Positions 33,065 through 42,111 of a stretch of 64,000 nucleotides of DNA are shown in pieces. The stretch covers positions 38,052 through 102,051 of the forward strand of contig JAFGSK010000081.1 in NCBI GenBank assembly GCA_016934635.1, in the 5' to 3' direction. The DNA is from Caldifarciminota bacterium (GTDB lineage: Bacteria; Hydrothermota; Tepidihabitantia; B3-TA06). The notes below the pieces were generated by a model. It ran no database searches. It was not told where the DNA came from and saw only the letters and a program-made list of their open reading frames with translations. How positions within the stretch are numbered: the first letter of the stretch is position 1; each line of letters starts with the position of its first letter. The position numbers and the translations under genes were made by a program.

Positions 33065-33841
33065 TCAATCCATCACTTTGTTTATCGCTTCCCGAATCCC
33101 CTCCCACGGGGCTTCGTAGCCCCAGTGGATTTCGGAGCCGTTGACGTAGATGGCGCGCCATACCTGGTACTTCTTAAGAATCTCCGGATCGTCTGCGTCG
33201 TACTGGTTGAGTACGACCTTATCCCCGAATTCGGCGCAGACCTTTCTGACCCGTTCCGCCTCGGTGCAGGTAGTCAGGCAGGAATCGGTGCAAAACAGAT
33301 CAACCACCACCTTGCCCGGAACTGGCTTATGCACATATTTCCTCTCTAAGAATTGTGGGAGTTGGGCATCTTCTGAAAACTTCTTTAAGAACAAGGCGGA
33401 ATTGCCTTTCTTCTGGACAACTTCGTACCCTATCTTCTCAAAGAACTCTCCGGGCATGAACCACATCTCTTTCCAGTAGAAGCCATTTACGCAGATGCCT
33501 TTCTTGCCTTGCTCTCTTGCTTCCTTTTCAGCTGCATCCATTAGGGCACGTCCCACTCCTCGCTTTGGTTTTACAGAATCCAGACAGGTGATAACCATCA
33601 AGTCCTTGCCTGCTGGTCCCCAGGGACAGTGTTCAATTGGGTAGAGGTAGATGAATCCGGCGTGTTCACCGTCAACCAACGCGACCTTAATCCTCAACCC
33701 TTTCTCTTCATAGGCACGGTGAAACCATTGGATTCTCTTTTTACATACCTCGTTCCACTCATCGGTCTCATTAACATGTGTGCAGGAACCGACGAACACC
33801 TCGTCATCGGTCTGCATATCGCGAATTTCTATCCTTGTCAT
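33065..33841 (-). CDS. YoaP-type GNAT acetyltransferase with thioredoxin-like C-terminal domain
   Basis: Residues 1-155 are a GNAT domain (RIEIRDMQTDDEVFVG, then VKPKRGVGRALMDAAEKEAR as the acetyl-CoA loop). Residues 170-258 form a second domain, KPVPGKVVVDLFCTDSCLTT followed by CTEAERVRKVCAEFGDKVVL and AIYVNGSEIHWGYEAPWEGI, which has the outline of a thioredoxin-like fold. This two-domain layout matches Bacillus YoaP. The Cys-rich DLFCTDSCLTTC could be a redox or metal site; its role is unproven. The gene start overlaps the end of the upstream kinase gene by 38 bp, showing operon organisation. Confidence 0.85.
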   Translation of the reverse strand: MTRIEIRDMQTDDEVFVGSCTHVNETDEWNEVCKKRIQWFHRAYEEKGLRIKVALVDGEHAGFIYLYPIEHCPWGPAGKDLMVITCLDSVKPKRGVGRALMDAAEKEAREQGKKGICVNGFYWKEMWFMPGEFFEKIGYEVVQKKGNSALFLKKFSEDAQLPQFLERKYVHKPVPGKVVVDLFCTDSCLTTCTEAERVRKVCAEFGDKVVLNQYDADDPEILKKYQVWRAIYVNGSEIHWGYEAPWEGIREAINKVMD

Positions 33842-34766
33842 TTTTTCTCCTTAAAGTCGTTATTTTTCTTATAGATGATATCGAGGCTTCGACGAGATCG
33901 ACAAGGTCCTTGATCCGGCGCTCGATCCCTGGTTGATAGCTGTGTTCAACCGCCCACAGGATACGGGCGATGGTATGGCGTGCATGGTAGAAGCGGAGGC
34001 TTTCAAGCAACGAATTCCGATCCCTGTCGTTATAGTATTCGAGGAAGATGTCCATGAACTCGACACCGAAATCATCATACAGATACATCAAATCCTCGAT
34101 GCAGTCACCAATAATCATATCCGAAAAATCGATGATGCCGGTAATCTCCCTCAGGCGAGGGTCGAACAGGATATGCTCGGCGGATAAGTCATCGTGCACA
34201 AGCGCCGGTGAGAAGTGAAGTCCGGCATTTGTCTCGAATTGTCTTTCAATATAATCACGTACATTCTGATTAATCAAAGGATAAATAAGCTCACGGCTTT
34301 GCTCTAGGTAGCGGGCATTTTCTTCTCTGTAGTTACGTTCCTTGATTCCAGCCTGGCGGGCTTTGTCCAGATCGAACGAATGCAATCGGTGAAGGAAGCG
34401 ACTGATAGTTTCGGCGAAACGATTTTGTTCTTTTCGGGAGGAGTCGAAGAAATGTTTGGCGGATAAAGATATACCCGGTATCCTGGGGTAACAGATAAAT
34501 GTATAGTTGTTATCCCCATATTGTCCAGAATGTGATACATTCGGGATCGGAAGATCGACATGCTTAGCCAGACACGGGAGTAATTTAGCTTCGCGCGCCA
34601 GGGATTTCGAACCTTCTGGGTTGAGAGCAAAGAGAACCATTAAACCGTTGTTGATAGTATAAGCTCGTGCGAAATCGCCCTGGCCTGCCAACTCGATGGT
34701 TCGGACTTCCAGTTCAGGATAAACTAAGGCAAGGTGCCGCTTTGCTTTACCAATGCCGGGATTCAC
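33804..34766 (-). CDS. APH-family phosphotransferase (aminoglycoside/choline kinase-like)
   Basis: The C-lobe motifs are clear: ALVHDDLSAEHILFD is the catalytic loop with Asp and His-Ile replacing the common Asn position two residues later, and REITGIIDFSDMIIGDCIED is the DFG-equivalent metal-binding segment. The N-lobe has YTINNGLMVLFALNPEGSKS, where the ATP-anchoring Lys is not obvious. AEHIL is the variant found in many GNAT-linked APH proteins. It lies 4 bp after the QueG-like gene and overlaps the YoaP-like gene, so all three are probably cotranscribed. The substrate is unknown. Confidence 0.83.
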   Translation of the reverse strand: MNPGIGKAKRHLALVYPELEVRTIELAGQGDFARAYTINNGLMVLFALNPEGSKSLAREAKLLPCLAKHVDLPIPNVSHSGQYGDNNYTFICYPRIPGISLSAKHFFDSSRKEQNRFAETISRFLHRLHSFDLDKARQAGIKERNYREENARYLEQSRELIYPLINQNVRDYIERQFETNAGLHFSPALVHDDLSAEHILFDPRLREITGIIDFSDMIIGDCIEDLMYLYDDFGVEFMDIFLEYYNDRDRNSLLESLRFYHARHTIARILWAVEHSYQPGIERRIKDLVDLVEASISSIRKITTLRRKNDKDRNSRYADR

Positions 34767-34770
34767 TGAC

Positions 34771-35445
34771 CTATCTTATCCCCAAAGCCAAAGGACAGAT
34801 ACTCCGGCATATATTACACTTCTTGATGGTATATCCTTTCTCATTGATGTGGTTTGACAAAGGTCTGCACAACCTCTGTTTCACGGTCTTTCCGTCCAAG
34901 GCATGCGGCGGGCAGTTCTCGATACACAACCGGCAATCCTCCGGACACTCACCCTCAATCACAGGATCAGGTTCTAGTTCCCGATTTACCAGCAATGCGC
35001 CTAATTGAATCATGTTGCCGTATTTCTCGTTAATCAATAAGGTGTTCCGTCCCAGGAAACCCAGCCCGGCAAGCAAGCCTGCGTGTCTTAAAGACAGGAT
35101 AGCTCTTCCGTATGAGCGTTCCGGCTCCCAGTGTTCGTAAGGATCGTCCGAGGGGATCATCACTGTACCGATTCCATTGTCCTCCAGCCACAATGAGAGT
35201 TGAATGCTCAGGTTATCAACAGCAGTAGTCATCAAATTATTAACAAAGGTGCAGGGTATAGCACTTTGAGCAGAGAGGATTGTCACAGGCACTCTCTTTG
35301 CGTAAACGATAACTGATTCGGCATCAGCGTAGATACCTCGCGGTTTGAAACCTTCAGGTGCATCAGAAAATCTGTCGACTGAAGCGATGCCGACAAGATT
35401 AGCACCAAGCTTTCTTGCTTTTTTCTTTATCTGATTACTGTCCAT
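34771..35445 (-). CDS. QueG-like epoxyqueuosine reductase family Fe-S protein (short form)
   Basis: The N-terminal part ARKLGANLVGIASVDRFSDA and the segment SYGRAILSLRHAGLLAGLGF plus GRNTLLINEKYGNMIQLGAL match the cobamide-binding reductase fold. The C-terminus has CPEDCRLCIENCPPHAL and CNICRSICPL, two CxxCxxC-type clusters consistent with two [4Fe-4S] centres. At 224 residues it is much shorter than QueG (about 370) and lacks the C-terminal HEAT-like region. It therefore probably belongs to the uncharacterised reductive-dehalogenase/QueG-like group, not queuosine synthesis proper. Confidence 0.8.
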   Translation of the reverse strand: MDSNQIKKKARKLGANLVGIASVDRFSDAPEGFKPRGIYADAESVIVYAKRVPVTILSAQSAIPCTFVNNLMTTAVDNLSIQLSLWLEDNGIGTVMIPSDDPYEHWEPERSYGRAILSLRHAGLLAGLGFLGRNTLLINEKYGNMIQLGALLVNRELEPDPVIEGECPEDCRLCIENCPPHALDGKTVKQRLCRPLSNHINEKGYTIKKCNICRSICPLALGIR

Positions 35446-35470
35446 ATTAGGTGTCGGGGCAAGTAAATAT

Positions 35471-36409
35471 TCAATCCCCGCCTGACTGCGTCAGAATGAG
35501 TATCATCGTTTCGGAATAATGCTCCTTATAATCGTCTTCCGGGTACTTATTTTCGATTACTGGTTCGTCAACTTCATGAGACATCGATCCGTAAAGATAA
35601 AGGTCTCCTTTTGGGTCAAAGGAAAGCGAAGCCAGAAAAATCCCCTGCAGACCCAGATCAAGGGATCTAATTTCCTTAAAAGGCAAATCTATCTTGGTGC
35701 GTTCGGCATAGAAGAGTTCGTTAGTATATGTGATTGCCACGAAAAGAAGCTCGTCTGCAGAAAGCCAGCACGAAATGAAGTCTCTGTCCCATGGAAGTTT
35801 CAATGCCTCTGGTTTAGAGAATCTTCCGGAGTTCTCATCGAACTCAGAAACCACAATCACTGTATCGGCAATGTAGTAAAGACGTTTTCCGTTGGCGGAG
35901 ATGAAAGGATATGATTCCGCGGTGCTGTCAGAACCAAGTTCATCTATCCTTCTTACATTATCGAAAGCAGCTTTCGATGACTCACGCGTGGCCATCCATA
36001 AATCGTTACCCTCCCATAGTCCGTTATGGTTACGTACGAATATCATATTCAGGCCGTCATCGGTAATGGTCGGTTGAGAGTTGGAATATGAGCCGGGTAT
36101 TGATGCGTCAGGACCTTCCTGCGGCTGCAAATCTTCTTCGGCTACCACCTCGTTAATTTGACCGGTCAGAAGCTGTGGTCCTTTCCAGCTTGCTTTCAAG
36201 GATCGTCTTTGCCACTGGTACAGCAATTCGTATCCATCATCATCCTTTAGCCCGCAAATAAACGTTCGACCGTCAGGCGACAGGTGTCCGGGATTGACGT
36301 TGGTAGCGAGGGTATCAACAACCGTGAATACCTCGTAATCATAATCATCCTGGCCGATCAATCCAGAAAGCGGCAAAAATATCAGAAAGGTATATAAGAT
36401 TCTTTTCAC
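35471..36409 (-). CDS. secreted PD40/TolB-like beta-propeller protein
   Basis: The start is placed at a GTG preceded by GGAGGTCGC, which gives a clean signal peptide (KRILYTFLIFLPLSGLIG). The mature 290 residues contain PD40-like blades: NPGHLSPDGRTFICGLKDDD, QPTITDDGLNMIFVRNHNGL, YPFISANGKRLYYIAD and LSFDPKGDLYLYGSMS. It resembles WD40-like lipoprotein components that bind peptidoglycan or OM proteins, but it has no OmpA domain. An ATG at 36448 would add 13 residues without a ribosome site. Confidence 0.7.
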   Translation of the reverse strand: MKRILYTFLIFLPLSGLIGQDDYDYEVFTVVDTLATNVNPGHLSPDGRTFICGLKDDDGYELLYQWQRRSLKASWKGPQLLTGQINEVVAEEDLQPQEGPDASIPGSYSNSQPTITDDGLNMIFVRNHNGLWEGNDLWMATRESSKAAFDNVRRIDELGSDSTAESYPFISANGKRLYYIADTVIVVSEFDENSGRFSKPEALKLPWDRDFISCWLSADELLFVAITYTNELFYAERTKIDLPFKEIRSLDLGLQGIFLASLSFDPKGDLYLYGSMSHEVDEPVIENKYPEDDYKEHYSETMILILTQSGGD

Positions 36410-36435
36410 GCGACCTCCAGTGATTTTAAAAATCA

Positions 36436-36463
36436 AGTTTACTTCCATTGTGCCCCCAGTCAA
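36436..36463 (-). promoter_or_regulatory. promoter of the PD40 protein gene
   Basis: On the minus strand TTGACT (36458-36463) and TAAACT (36436-36441) are 16 bp apart, ending about 26 nt before the GTG start. Confidence 0.55.
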
Positions 36464-36548
36464 GATTTGTGATGATTTGTCAGGAATTTCGGAATCTAAA
36501 TATCCAGGACTTACTTCAGATTTAGATTAGTATGCGGTCAAATTACAG

Positions 36549-36962
36549 TCATTTCAGCCTCTTACTCATACTCACCCTATCCTCGGTAACGTACCCCAAC
36601 TTTTTGTAGAACTCCACAACCTCTTTGTTTGACCCTCTGACCTGTAAATTGAGCTTGGGGCAGCCTATCTTCTTCAATCCACACTCTACCGCATCCATTA
36701 ACACTTTCCCCACTCCTTTTCTCCTGTAGTCCGGCAGTACAGCCACCAGGTATACCCAGCCCCGATGTCCGTCGTACCCGCCCATGGTTGTACCGACTAT
36801 TTCTCCGCCATCCTCGGCAACAAAAAACAACTCAGGCTGTATCTTGAGTTTGCGTTCGATGTCCTCCTCGGGAACGTTCCAAGGCGGATCGTCCGGAAAA
36901 ACCACGCGCCACAAGGCGGCTACAGTTTCACTGTCCTTATCCTGGTAAGGCCTGATAAGCAT
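36549..36962 (-). CDS. ypeA: YpeA-like GNAT acetyltransferase
   Basis: The protein is 137 residues and resembles E. coli YpeA throughout: MLIRPYQDKDSETVAALW, PWNVPEEDIERKLKIQPELF, AEDGGEIVGTTMGGYDGHRG, VAVLPDYRRKGVGKVLMDAV and CPKLNLQVRGSNKEVVEFYK. The Arg-Arg-Lys-Gly-Val-Gly acetyl-CoA loop is intact. The substrate is unknown; some family members modify proteins. Its ATG overlaps the stop codon of the upstream C45-type peptidase gene by one base (TAATG), so it is the last gene of that unit. Confidence 0.88.
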   Translation of the reverse strand: MLIRPYQDKDSETVAALWRVVFPDDPPWNVPEEDIERKLKIQPELFFVAEDGGEIVGTTMGGYDGHRGWVYLVAVLPDYRRKGVGKVLMDAVECGLKKIGCPKLNLQVRGSNKEVVEFYKKLGYVTEDRVSMSKRLK

Positions 36963-38260
36963 TACTGAAACAGATCCTCGAAGTCGTAATCGTGGCGCTG
37001 GCAGTCAGGGGCGCTCATTTCAGGATCGGCAAGGAAGAAATGGAGTCTCATTGCGTCGGGTTCAAATATCACTGAGTGAATCGTCCCTCCTGTCTGAACG
37101 TTCCTTATTATCTCACGAGCTTCATCCAGGTCAATGTTTCCGTCGGATTTCGCTTCGATGAGGTTCTGCTTGATACTCATATAACGCTCGATACTCGATG
37201 TCCCTGATTCCGGAATCTCGGTATTTCTTTTTAGGTAGTGGTTGGTGTTGATGATACCGTAGGTGAAATCGAGGGTCTGGTCGTATGAGGAGTTTTTGGG
37301 CAGACCGGGGTTATCCGAAGGGCTTCTTAAGGTAGCCCTACCGTCCGGATGAGTTGCGTCACCGTCGTACTCTACGATCCCGGCAACCTGACCCGATTCT
37401 CTTCCCAGGCTCGGAAAACAGATCAAGAAGTTGTTGCCAGTTTGCGCTGGTATTGTATCCAACATTGTCTCTATATCTGCGGGGGTGTTTGATGAACCGA
37501 TCGTTTCGACGATCCTTCGCAGCGCAAATCCTCGAGGGATGAAATCGTCCTCGTCACTCGACAGGTATTCATTAGTCGAGTGCATCATCACGCACACACC
37601 ATCTTCGTTCATGCCGGTAAGGCATCCGGTGAAACCGCATATAGAGGTGCTTACCCACCTTTGATTCGTTCCGTCGTCGTAGGATATTATCACCTGGAAT
37701 CGCTTCACGATATCGTCAGGATCGTGCATATAATCCATATTCCTTGCAAGCAGAAGGGTGGAATCCGTACGACCTTCGGCCCATACAGCGAAGCTCGAAC
37801 AATCCATATCGGCGATAATATGGGCAATTCTTATGTCGTCAAGGGCGATTGACCGCGCCTTTTCTCCCCTGGGTTTTACCGTTCTGTCTTCCTCAGGCAA
37901 TGCATCTTCGATACCTGCAAGCATCCCTTCCAATTCGTCCAAGTAGAACTCGTCGAAGGTAAAATTATCAAGGATAGAAGCCGCGTCGTCGTAGCCCAGA
38001 TCCTCGTAGTCCAATATCCAGAAGATGTAGTCCTGCATAACGTTCACGATCTCTGCACCCAAAAGGTACCCATAGTTGTAACCCATCTCGTAGTTCGAGC
38101 CTGAAAGCTTGAGGATTCTTACATTACCGTCTACCGTGAGTGTTGCCTTGCCGTCAGGCGAGGTGTAGGTTCCGTCACCTTTACTTTGTGGAAGATCAAC
38201 GGAACAACTAAGTATTGAGAATCCAAGTAAGATTGCAGCGTGGATAAATCTTTTCTTCAT
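36962..38260 (-). CDS. C45-type Ntn-hydrolase (acyl-CoA:6-APA acyltransferase-like), lipoprotein copy 1
   Basis: The lipobox LSC near residue 19 anchors the protein. A helical segment GSNYEMGYNYGYLLGAEIVN (the 'GxxYExGxxxGxLL' C45/PLBD-like entry) follows. The likely N-terminal nucleophile Cys is in DMDCSSFAVW, followed by LLLARNMDYMHDPD (Asn/Asp contacts) and STSICGFTGCLTGMNEDGVC, the signature of acyltransferase/linear amide hydrolases. In this family the precursor is usually cleaved before the catalytic Cys. The next gene upstream (higher coordinates) is a full-length paralog 14 bp away. Confidence 0.82.
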   Translation of the reverse strand: MKKRFIHAAILLGFSILSCSVDLPQSKGDGTYTSPDGKATLTVDGNVRILKLSGSNYEMGYNYGYLLGAEIVNVMQDYIFWILDYEDLGYDDAASILDNFTFDEFYLDELEGMLAGIEDALPEEDRTVKPRGEKARSIALDDIRIAHIIADMDCSSFAVWAEGRTDSTLLLARNMDYMHDPDDIVKRFQVIISYDDGTNQRWVSTSICGFTGCLTGMNEDGVCVMMHSTNEYLSSDEDDFIPRGFALRRIVETIGSSNTPADIETMLDTIPAQTGNNFLICFPSLGRESGQVAGIVEYDGDATHPDGRATLRSPSDNPGLPKNSSYDQTLDFTYGIINTNHYLKRNTEIPESGTSSIERYMSIKQNLIEAKSDGNIDLDEAREIIRNVQTGGTIHSVIFEPDAMRLHFFLADPEMSAPDCQRHDYDFEDLFQ

Positions 38261-38274
38261 CTTTCCTCCTCGGA

Positions 38275-39603
38275 TTAGAACAGGTCATCAAAGGTGTAGT
38301 CGTGTCTTTCGTTCAGGTACGACGCGTCCCTGAGATCGGAAAACCACGCATGAATCTTCATGGCGTCCGGCTCGAAAGCCACGGTGTGCAAGGTCAAGCT
38401 AATCAATCCGTCACTCCCGACATCTGCCATTATTTCTAGCGACTCGTCCAAGTCTACGTTGCCGTCAGTCTTGAATTCATCGAGATAGTATTTAATCCGT
38501 ACTACCCTGTCGGCGCTATTTTCGTTTTCCGGCATCGATGTCCGTCTCTTCATATAATGGTTGGTGTTTATTATACAGTAGGTGTAGTCCAGGGTCTGGT
38601 CATAGCTAGTCTTGTCACCCGGACACTTGCCTGTGGGGAGGGAGGGGTTGTCTGAGGGTAAACGAAGCGTTGCCCGTCCGTCCGGATGAGTCGCATCGCC
38701 GTCGTACTCGATAACCGCGGCAATCTCGTCGTTTGTCCTTCCATCCCGGGGGAAGCATACGATAAAATTATTTCCCTGGTAGTTTGGTATTGCCTCGCAT
38801 AACTCTTTCAGATCCTTCGGAGTAGATGATGCATTCGTCTGCTCCAGCAGTCTCCTTAACGCTACTATCCTGGGTACGTAGCCGTCATCGTCCGTTGTTT
38901 CCAGGAAATCGGTATTATGAATAGCGGCTGAAAGCCCGTACTCGTTCATCCCGGAGATGCATCCCACGAGCCCGACCATGGCCACGTTGATCCACCGGGC
39001 ATTGATACCGTCATCATATGACACGATTAGGTGGGAACGTTTGAAAGCCTTGCGGAGATCTGTAACGAAGTCCAGATTGCGAACCATCAATACGGATGAG
39101 TCCGCGCGGCCTTCATTCCATATAGCAAAAGAGGAACACATGGCCCAGTCGGCCAGGGTGTTGTAAACCTTGAGGTCGGTAAGGTTTATCTCCCGCTTAT
39201 CCTGACCCTTGGGTTTGATCATTCGTTCTTTGGAGGTCAATTTATCCTGGATACCTGCAAGCATTCCCTCCAACTCGTCAAGGGTCGCCTCGTCCCATGC
39301 GAACCTGGGCTGCATATTCTCGAACGTTTCGTAGTTCTCAACCTTGCTTGCTCCCCAGCATGAGAACTCATCAACCACGATAACAATCTCCTCTGCGAGC
39401 AGATAGCCGTGATTGTATCCGTTCTCGTAGGCGTTTCCTCTGAGCTTGAGAATCTTAACTCCGTCCCTAATCTCTAATTCTGCTTTACCGTCAGGGGATG
39501 TATAGATTCCGTCTTCCCATTCAGGGTAGTCAATGGCGCAACTTCCGAGAGTTAACGTCAATCCCACCAAAGTCAAAATAACCGTTATATGTCTGGTTAA
39601 CAT
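38275..39603 (-). CDS. C45-type Ntn-hydrolase, lipoprotein copy 2
   Basis: This is a full-length paralog of the preceding entry: lipobox TLGSC at about residue 21, GNAYENGYNHGYLLAEEIVI entry helix, nucleophile region MCSSFAIWNEG, LMVRNLDFVTDLRK and VAMVGLVGCISGMNEYGLSA. The substrate is probably an acyl amide or N-acyl amino compound at the cell surface. The ATG at 39603 has AAGGAG 4 nt upstream; a start at 39621 does not. The pair plus ypeA form a three-gene unit. Confidence 0.82.
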   Translation of the reverse strand: MLTRHITVILTLVGLTLTLGSCAIDYPEWEDGIYTSPDGKAELEIRDGVKILKLRGNAYENGYNHGYLLAEEIVIVVDEFSCWGASKVENYETFENMQPRFAWDEATLDELEGMLAGIQDKLTSKERMIKPKGQDKREINLTDLKVYNTLADWAMCSSFAIWNEGRADSSVLMVRNLDFVTDLRKAFKRSHLIVSYDDGINARWINVAMVGLVGCISGMNEYGLSAAIHNTDFLETTDDDGYVPRIVALRRLLEQTNASSTPKDLKELCEAIPNYQGNNFIVCFPRDGRTNDEIAAVIEYDGDATHPDGRATLRLPSDNPSLPTGKCPGDKTSYDQTLDYTYCIINTNHYMKRRTSMPENENSADRVVRIKYYLDEFKTDGNVDLDESLEIMADVGSDGLISLTLHTVAFEPDAMKIHAWFSDLRDASYLNERHDYTFDDLF

Positions 39604-39691
39604 AAGTCTCCTTGTTTTCAAAAAAGACGGTATTTACCTAATTAATGTTACACCGTGATCCAATTGGCATTACAATGAGGGGACCAGTTCT

Positions 39692-41239
39692 CTATAGCTC
39701 TATCTTTACCTCAGCTACATAGATAAGACTGCGGTCTCTGTTTCCGAGGAAGTTATTCAACATAAAGCGGATGTCCGGTTCAACCTTCTGGTTGTAAACC
39801 TCTTTTCCGTTGCAGGTAATTACTAAAGGATGCTCGAGGCGAATCATGTCGGGATGTACATATATGGTAAAGGCACCTACGCGCGAGCCCTCTACGTCGA
39901 TCCGGTTTGCAAAGAAAGTTACGTTTGCCCTTGCCGAGGTGTCGGTGTGATTGAAGACCTTATACTCGGTTGGCTCGGGCAGTTTTCCGTGAAGCTTGAT
40001 CTCCTCATTGGCCCTGATTACGGTCATGTGGATCGAGTCGCCCCTGACCTTGGTTTGCTTGTACGCGTTCAAATCATCCATGCCTAGAATCTCCATATCT
40101 TCAGCATGGATGATAACGTCGTCTTCCTCGAGACCCATCGAATCCGCAGCCGTCCCATCGAACACCTTGCCGACCTTGACACCTTCCCCTTCGTATTCAG
40201 GAACGTTGAATCCTATTGTTACTCGATCGTTCACAAGAGTGGCATTATAGTCGACGTGCCAGTCCGCGGCATCTGCTTCTTTTTCGACCTCATCGATTGA
40301 AAACCACCGGCACTTGCCGAATCCCGGATCAGCGGTCTCCCATGTAATCTTCGGTATGAAGGGGTCACGGGGATGACGATCGAGAAAGTTAACCAGACGT
40401 TCAGCCTCATCTTCAGCATACGCAAACTCGTGGCGTCCTTCCTGCTCGCGGTAGTAAATATCTCCTCCGGCGTCCTGAGCCATCTTGACGGTCGGGCGCA
40501 TCTTTGCAGATGGATAGAGCTCGTCGGCAAAAGAAGTCACGGCATAGGTCGGAGTATTTGCCAGGTTAGGCGCGTAAGTAGGCAGACAGCCGTCAAGGCT
40601 TCCTACACCGATGTGTCCACTCAGTGCAAGAAAAGCTGCGTAGTCCCTCGGATCGAGCATCCCGTATAAAAAAGAACCTGAGGCTCCGTCAGAATATCCT
40701 CCCATCCATACTCGGTCGTCGTCGACATTAAACTCGCGCTTCACAGTACGAACCAGGTTATTTATATTTGCCATCCCAACACTATCCCACCAGGTTGCAC
40801 CAAACTGACCGAACGGAAAAAGCATGAGCCAGCCGTTTTCTCCAGCCATCTTTTTGAAGATGTTATCTTCCATACGCTCAAGAGCGGATGAATCGGGTAT
40901 CGGTTCCGGGCTCGACACACCTCCGTGCAGGTTTACGAATAAAGGGGTGGGTTTTACCGGGTCGTACGAAGGGGGAATGTAAAGTATCCAGGAACGCTCG
41001 TCCCCGTCGATGCACGTTGTCTTGCGAAGAAGGACGGTATCGGTTTCTTTCTCCCGAAACTCGAGTCCAACTAGATAATCCGAGACTTCTTTCCATCCAG
41101 GGGCTTCCTGAGCAATCTTTTCAATTAAATTTTCCTGCCTGGAAGCTGAGTTCGTCTCCAAGAGCTTTTGGAGATTTTCCTGCCAGTCTGCTGCACTCGT
41201 CGACGAGAGCAAGACCATCATTACACTCAAGTATTTCAT
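39692..41239 (-). CDS. secreted PHB depolymerase-like alpha/beta hydrolase with PDZ domain
   Basis: A signal peptide (1-16) is followed by a helical segment and an esterase domain. FVNLHGGVSSPEPIP gives the oxyanion loop, and VWMGGYSDGASGSFLYGMLD supplies the nucleophile Ser183 in GYSDG; EGRHEFAYAEDEAERL gives the His. Residues 330-410 form a PDZ domain (VKVGKVFDGTAADSMGLEED followed by DVIIHAEDMEILGMDDLNAY). A C-terminal beta domain completes 515 residues. This esterase-PDZ layout suggests an exported enzyme that is docked on a substrate or partner tail. Confidence 0.82.
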   Translation of the reverse strand: MKYLSVMMVLLSSTSAADWQENLQKLLETNSASRQENLIEKIAQEAPGWKEVSDYLVGLEFREKETDTVLLRKTTCIDGDERSWILYIPPSYDPVKPTPLFVNLHGGVSSPEPIPDSSALERMEDNIFKKMAGENGWLMLFPFGQFGATWWDSVGMANINNLVRTVKREFNVDDDRVWMGGYSDGASGSFLYGMLDPRDYAAFLALSGHIGVGSLDGCLPTYAPNLANTPTYAVTSFADELYPSAKMRPTVKMAQDAGGDIYYREQEGRHEFAYAEDEAERLVNFLDRHPRDPFIPKITWETADPGFGKCRWFSIDEVEKEADAADWHVDYNATLVNDRVTIGFNVPEYEGEGVKVGKVFDGTAADSMGLEEDDVIIHAEDMEILGMDDLNAYKQTKVRGDSIHMTVIRANEEIKLHGKLPEPTEYKVFNHTDTSARANVTFFANRIDVEGSRVGAFTIYVHPDMIRLEHPLVITCNGKEVYNQKVEPDIRFMLNNFLGNRDRSLIYVAEVKIEL

Positions 41240-41273
41240 CGTTGCACCTCTCTTTATTTATCGACTTAGACGA

Positions 41274-41302
41274 ACTATAACCCTTTGGTGTAAACAAGTC
41301 AA
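41274..41302 (-). promoter_or_regulatory. promoter of the esterase-PDZ gene
   Basis: On the minus strand TTGACT (41297-41302) and TATAGT (41274-41279) are 17 bp apart. It is divergent from the promoter at 41320-41347. Confidence 0.6.
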
Positions 41303-41319
41303 GCCGGGTGTTGTCCAGC

Positions 41320-41347
41320 TTGACATGGATGTAAGTCTTTGTATACT
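41320..41347 (+). promoter_or_regulatory. promoter of the HEAT membrane-protein genes
   Basis: TTGACA at 41320-41325 and TATACT at 41342-41347 are 16 bp apart. AAGGAGG precedes the ATG at 41397. Confidence 0.65.
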
Positions 41348-41396
41348 CGGTTGACAGATATGGATATATCAATAGGTTTATAGAAGGAGGATATAG

Positions 41397-42077
41397 ATGC
41401 TGGAAATCCTAGCCATAATCTTTATCGTTACCCATTTCAGTAAGATAGCACAGGAAAAGGGCTACCCAGGGCGGCCTTTTTCGGTGTTCGGCGTATGTGC
41501 GATCATCTTCTTGGGGATTGTTGGGGCAGTTGTAGGAGTAATGCTCACCAGAACTTTCTTCCTTTATTATATATTTTGGTTGATAGGCGCAGCGCTTGGG
41601 TTCTTGGGGACGGTAATACTCGTAGAGAGTTTGAAGCCGAGGTATGACAGAACCCCCAAGATTCATCTCAAATGTGATAAGTGTGGAGCAACCACATTCC
41701 TGCAGGACGAGAAATGCCGTTTCTGCGGGGCCCCTGCATCTGTAGAAAAAGATAAAGAGCGATTGATGATCGAGGTAGGAAATAATGATCATACCCAGGA
41801 GGAGCGCTCTCGTTACGTGATTCGTCTGTCCGGTGTGGGCAGAGAGATTGCGCCTTTCCTTAATGAGTTATATCAGAAGGAGCAGAAGCTTCCGGCAGCA
41901 GCCCCTTTGCTTCGCGCAACCCTTGCAGTGGCGCTTTATAAGATACAGGGCGAGGATTTTCTTCCTGAGGTTGAGAAGCTTAAGAACGATCCTTTCCCCG
42001 TGGTCAGGGATACGGCGGTAAAGATACTCGCTTCTCGTATCAAGGGTGAAGCCGAGTTTCCGGAGTTAAATAAATGA
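41397..42077 (+). CDS. membrane protein with zinc ribbon and HEAT-like repeats (paralog 1 of 3)
   Basis: Two transmembrane helices cover about residues 28-80. CDKCGATTFLQDEKCRFCGA is a four-Cys zinc ribbon at about 98-117. The C-terminal third, RYVIRLSGVGREIAPFLNEL then FLPEVEKLKNDPFPVVRDTA, is made of HEAT-like repeats. No enzyme motif is seen. It begins a set of three related genes, the second frameshifted and the third lacking the zinc ribbon, likely from local duplication. The role could be assembly or sensing at the membrane. Confidence 0.7.
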   Translation: MLEILAIIFIVTHFSKIAQEKGYPGRPFSVFGVCAIIFLGIVGAVVGVMLTRTFFLYYIFWLIGAALGFLGTVILVESLKPRYDRTPKIHLKCDKCGATTFLQDEKCRFCGAPASVEKDKERLMIEVGNNDHTQEERSRYVIRLSGVGREIAPFLNELYQKEQKLPAAAPLLRATLAVALYKIQGEDFLPEVEKLKNDPFPVVRDTAVKILASRIKGEAEFPELNK

Positions 42078-42111
42078 TTCATTCATTCAAATCATCCACC
42101 CCTTAAGTCAT

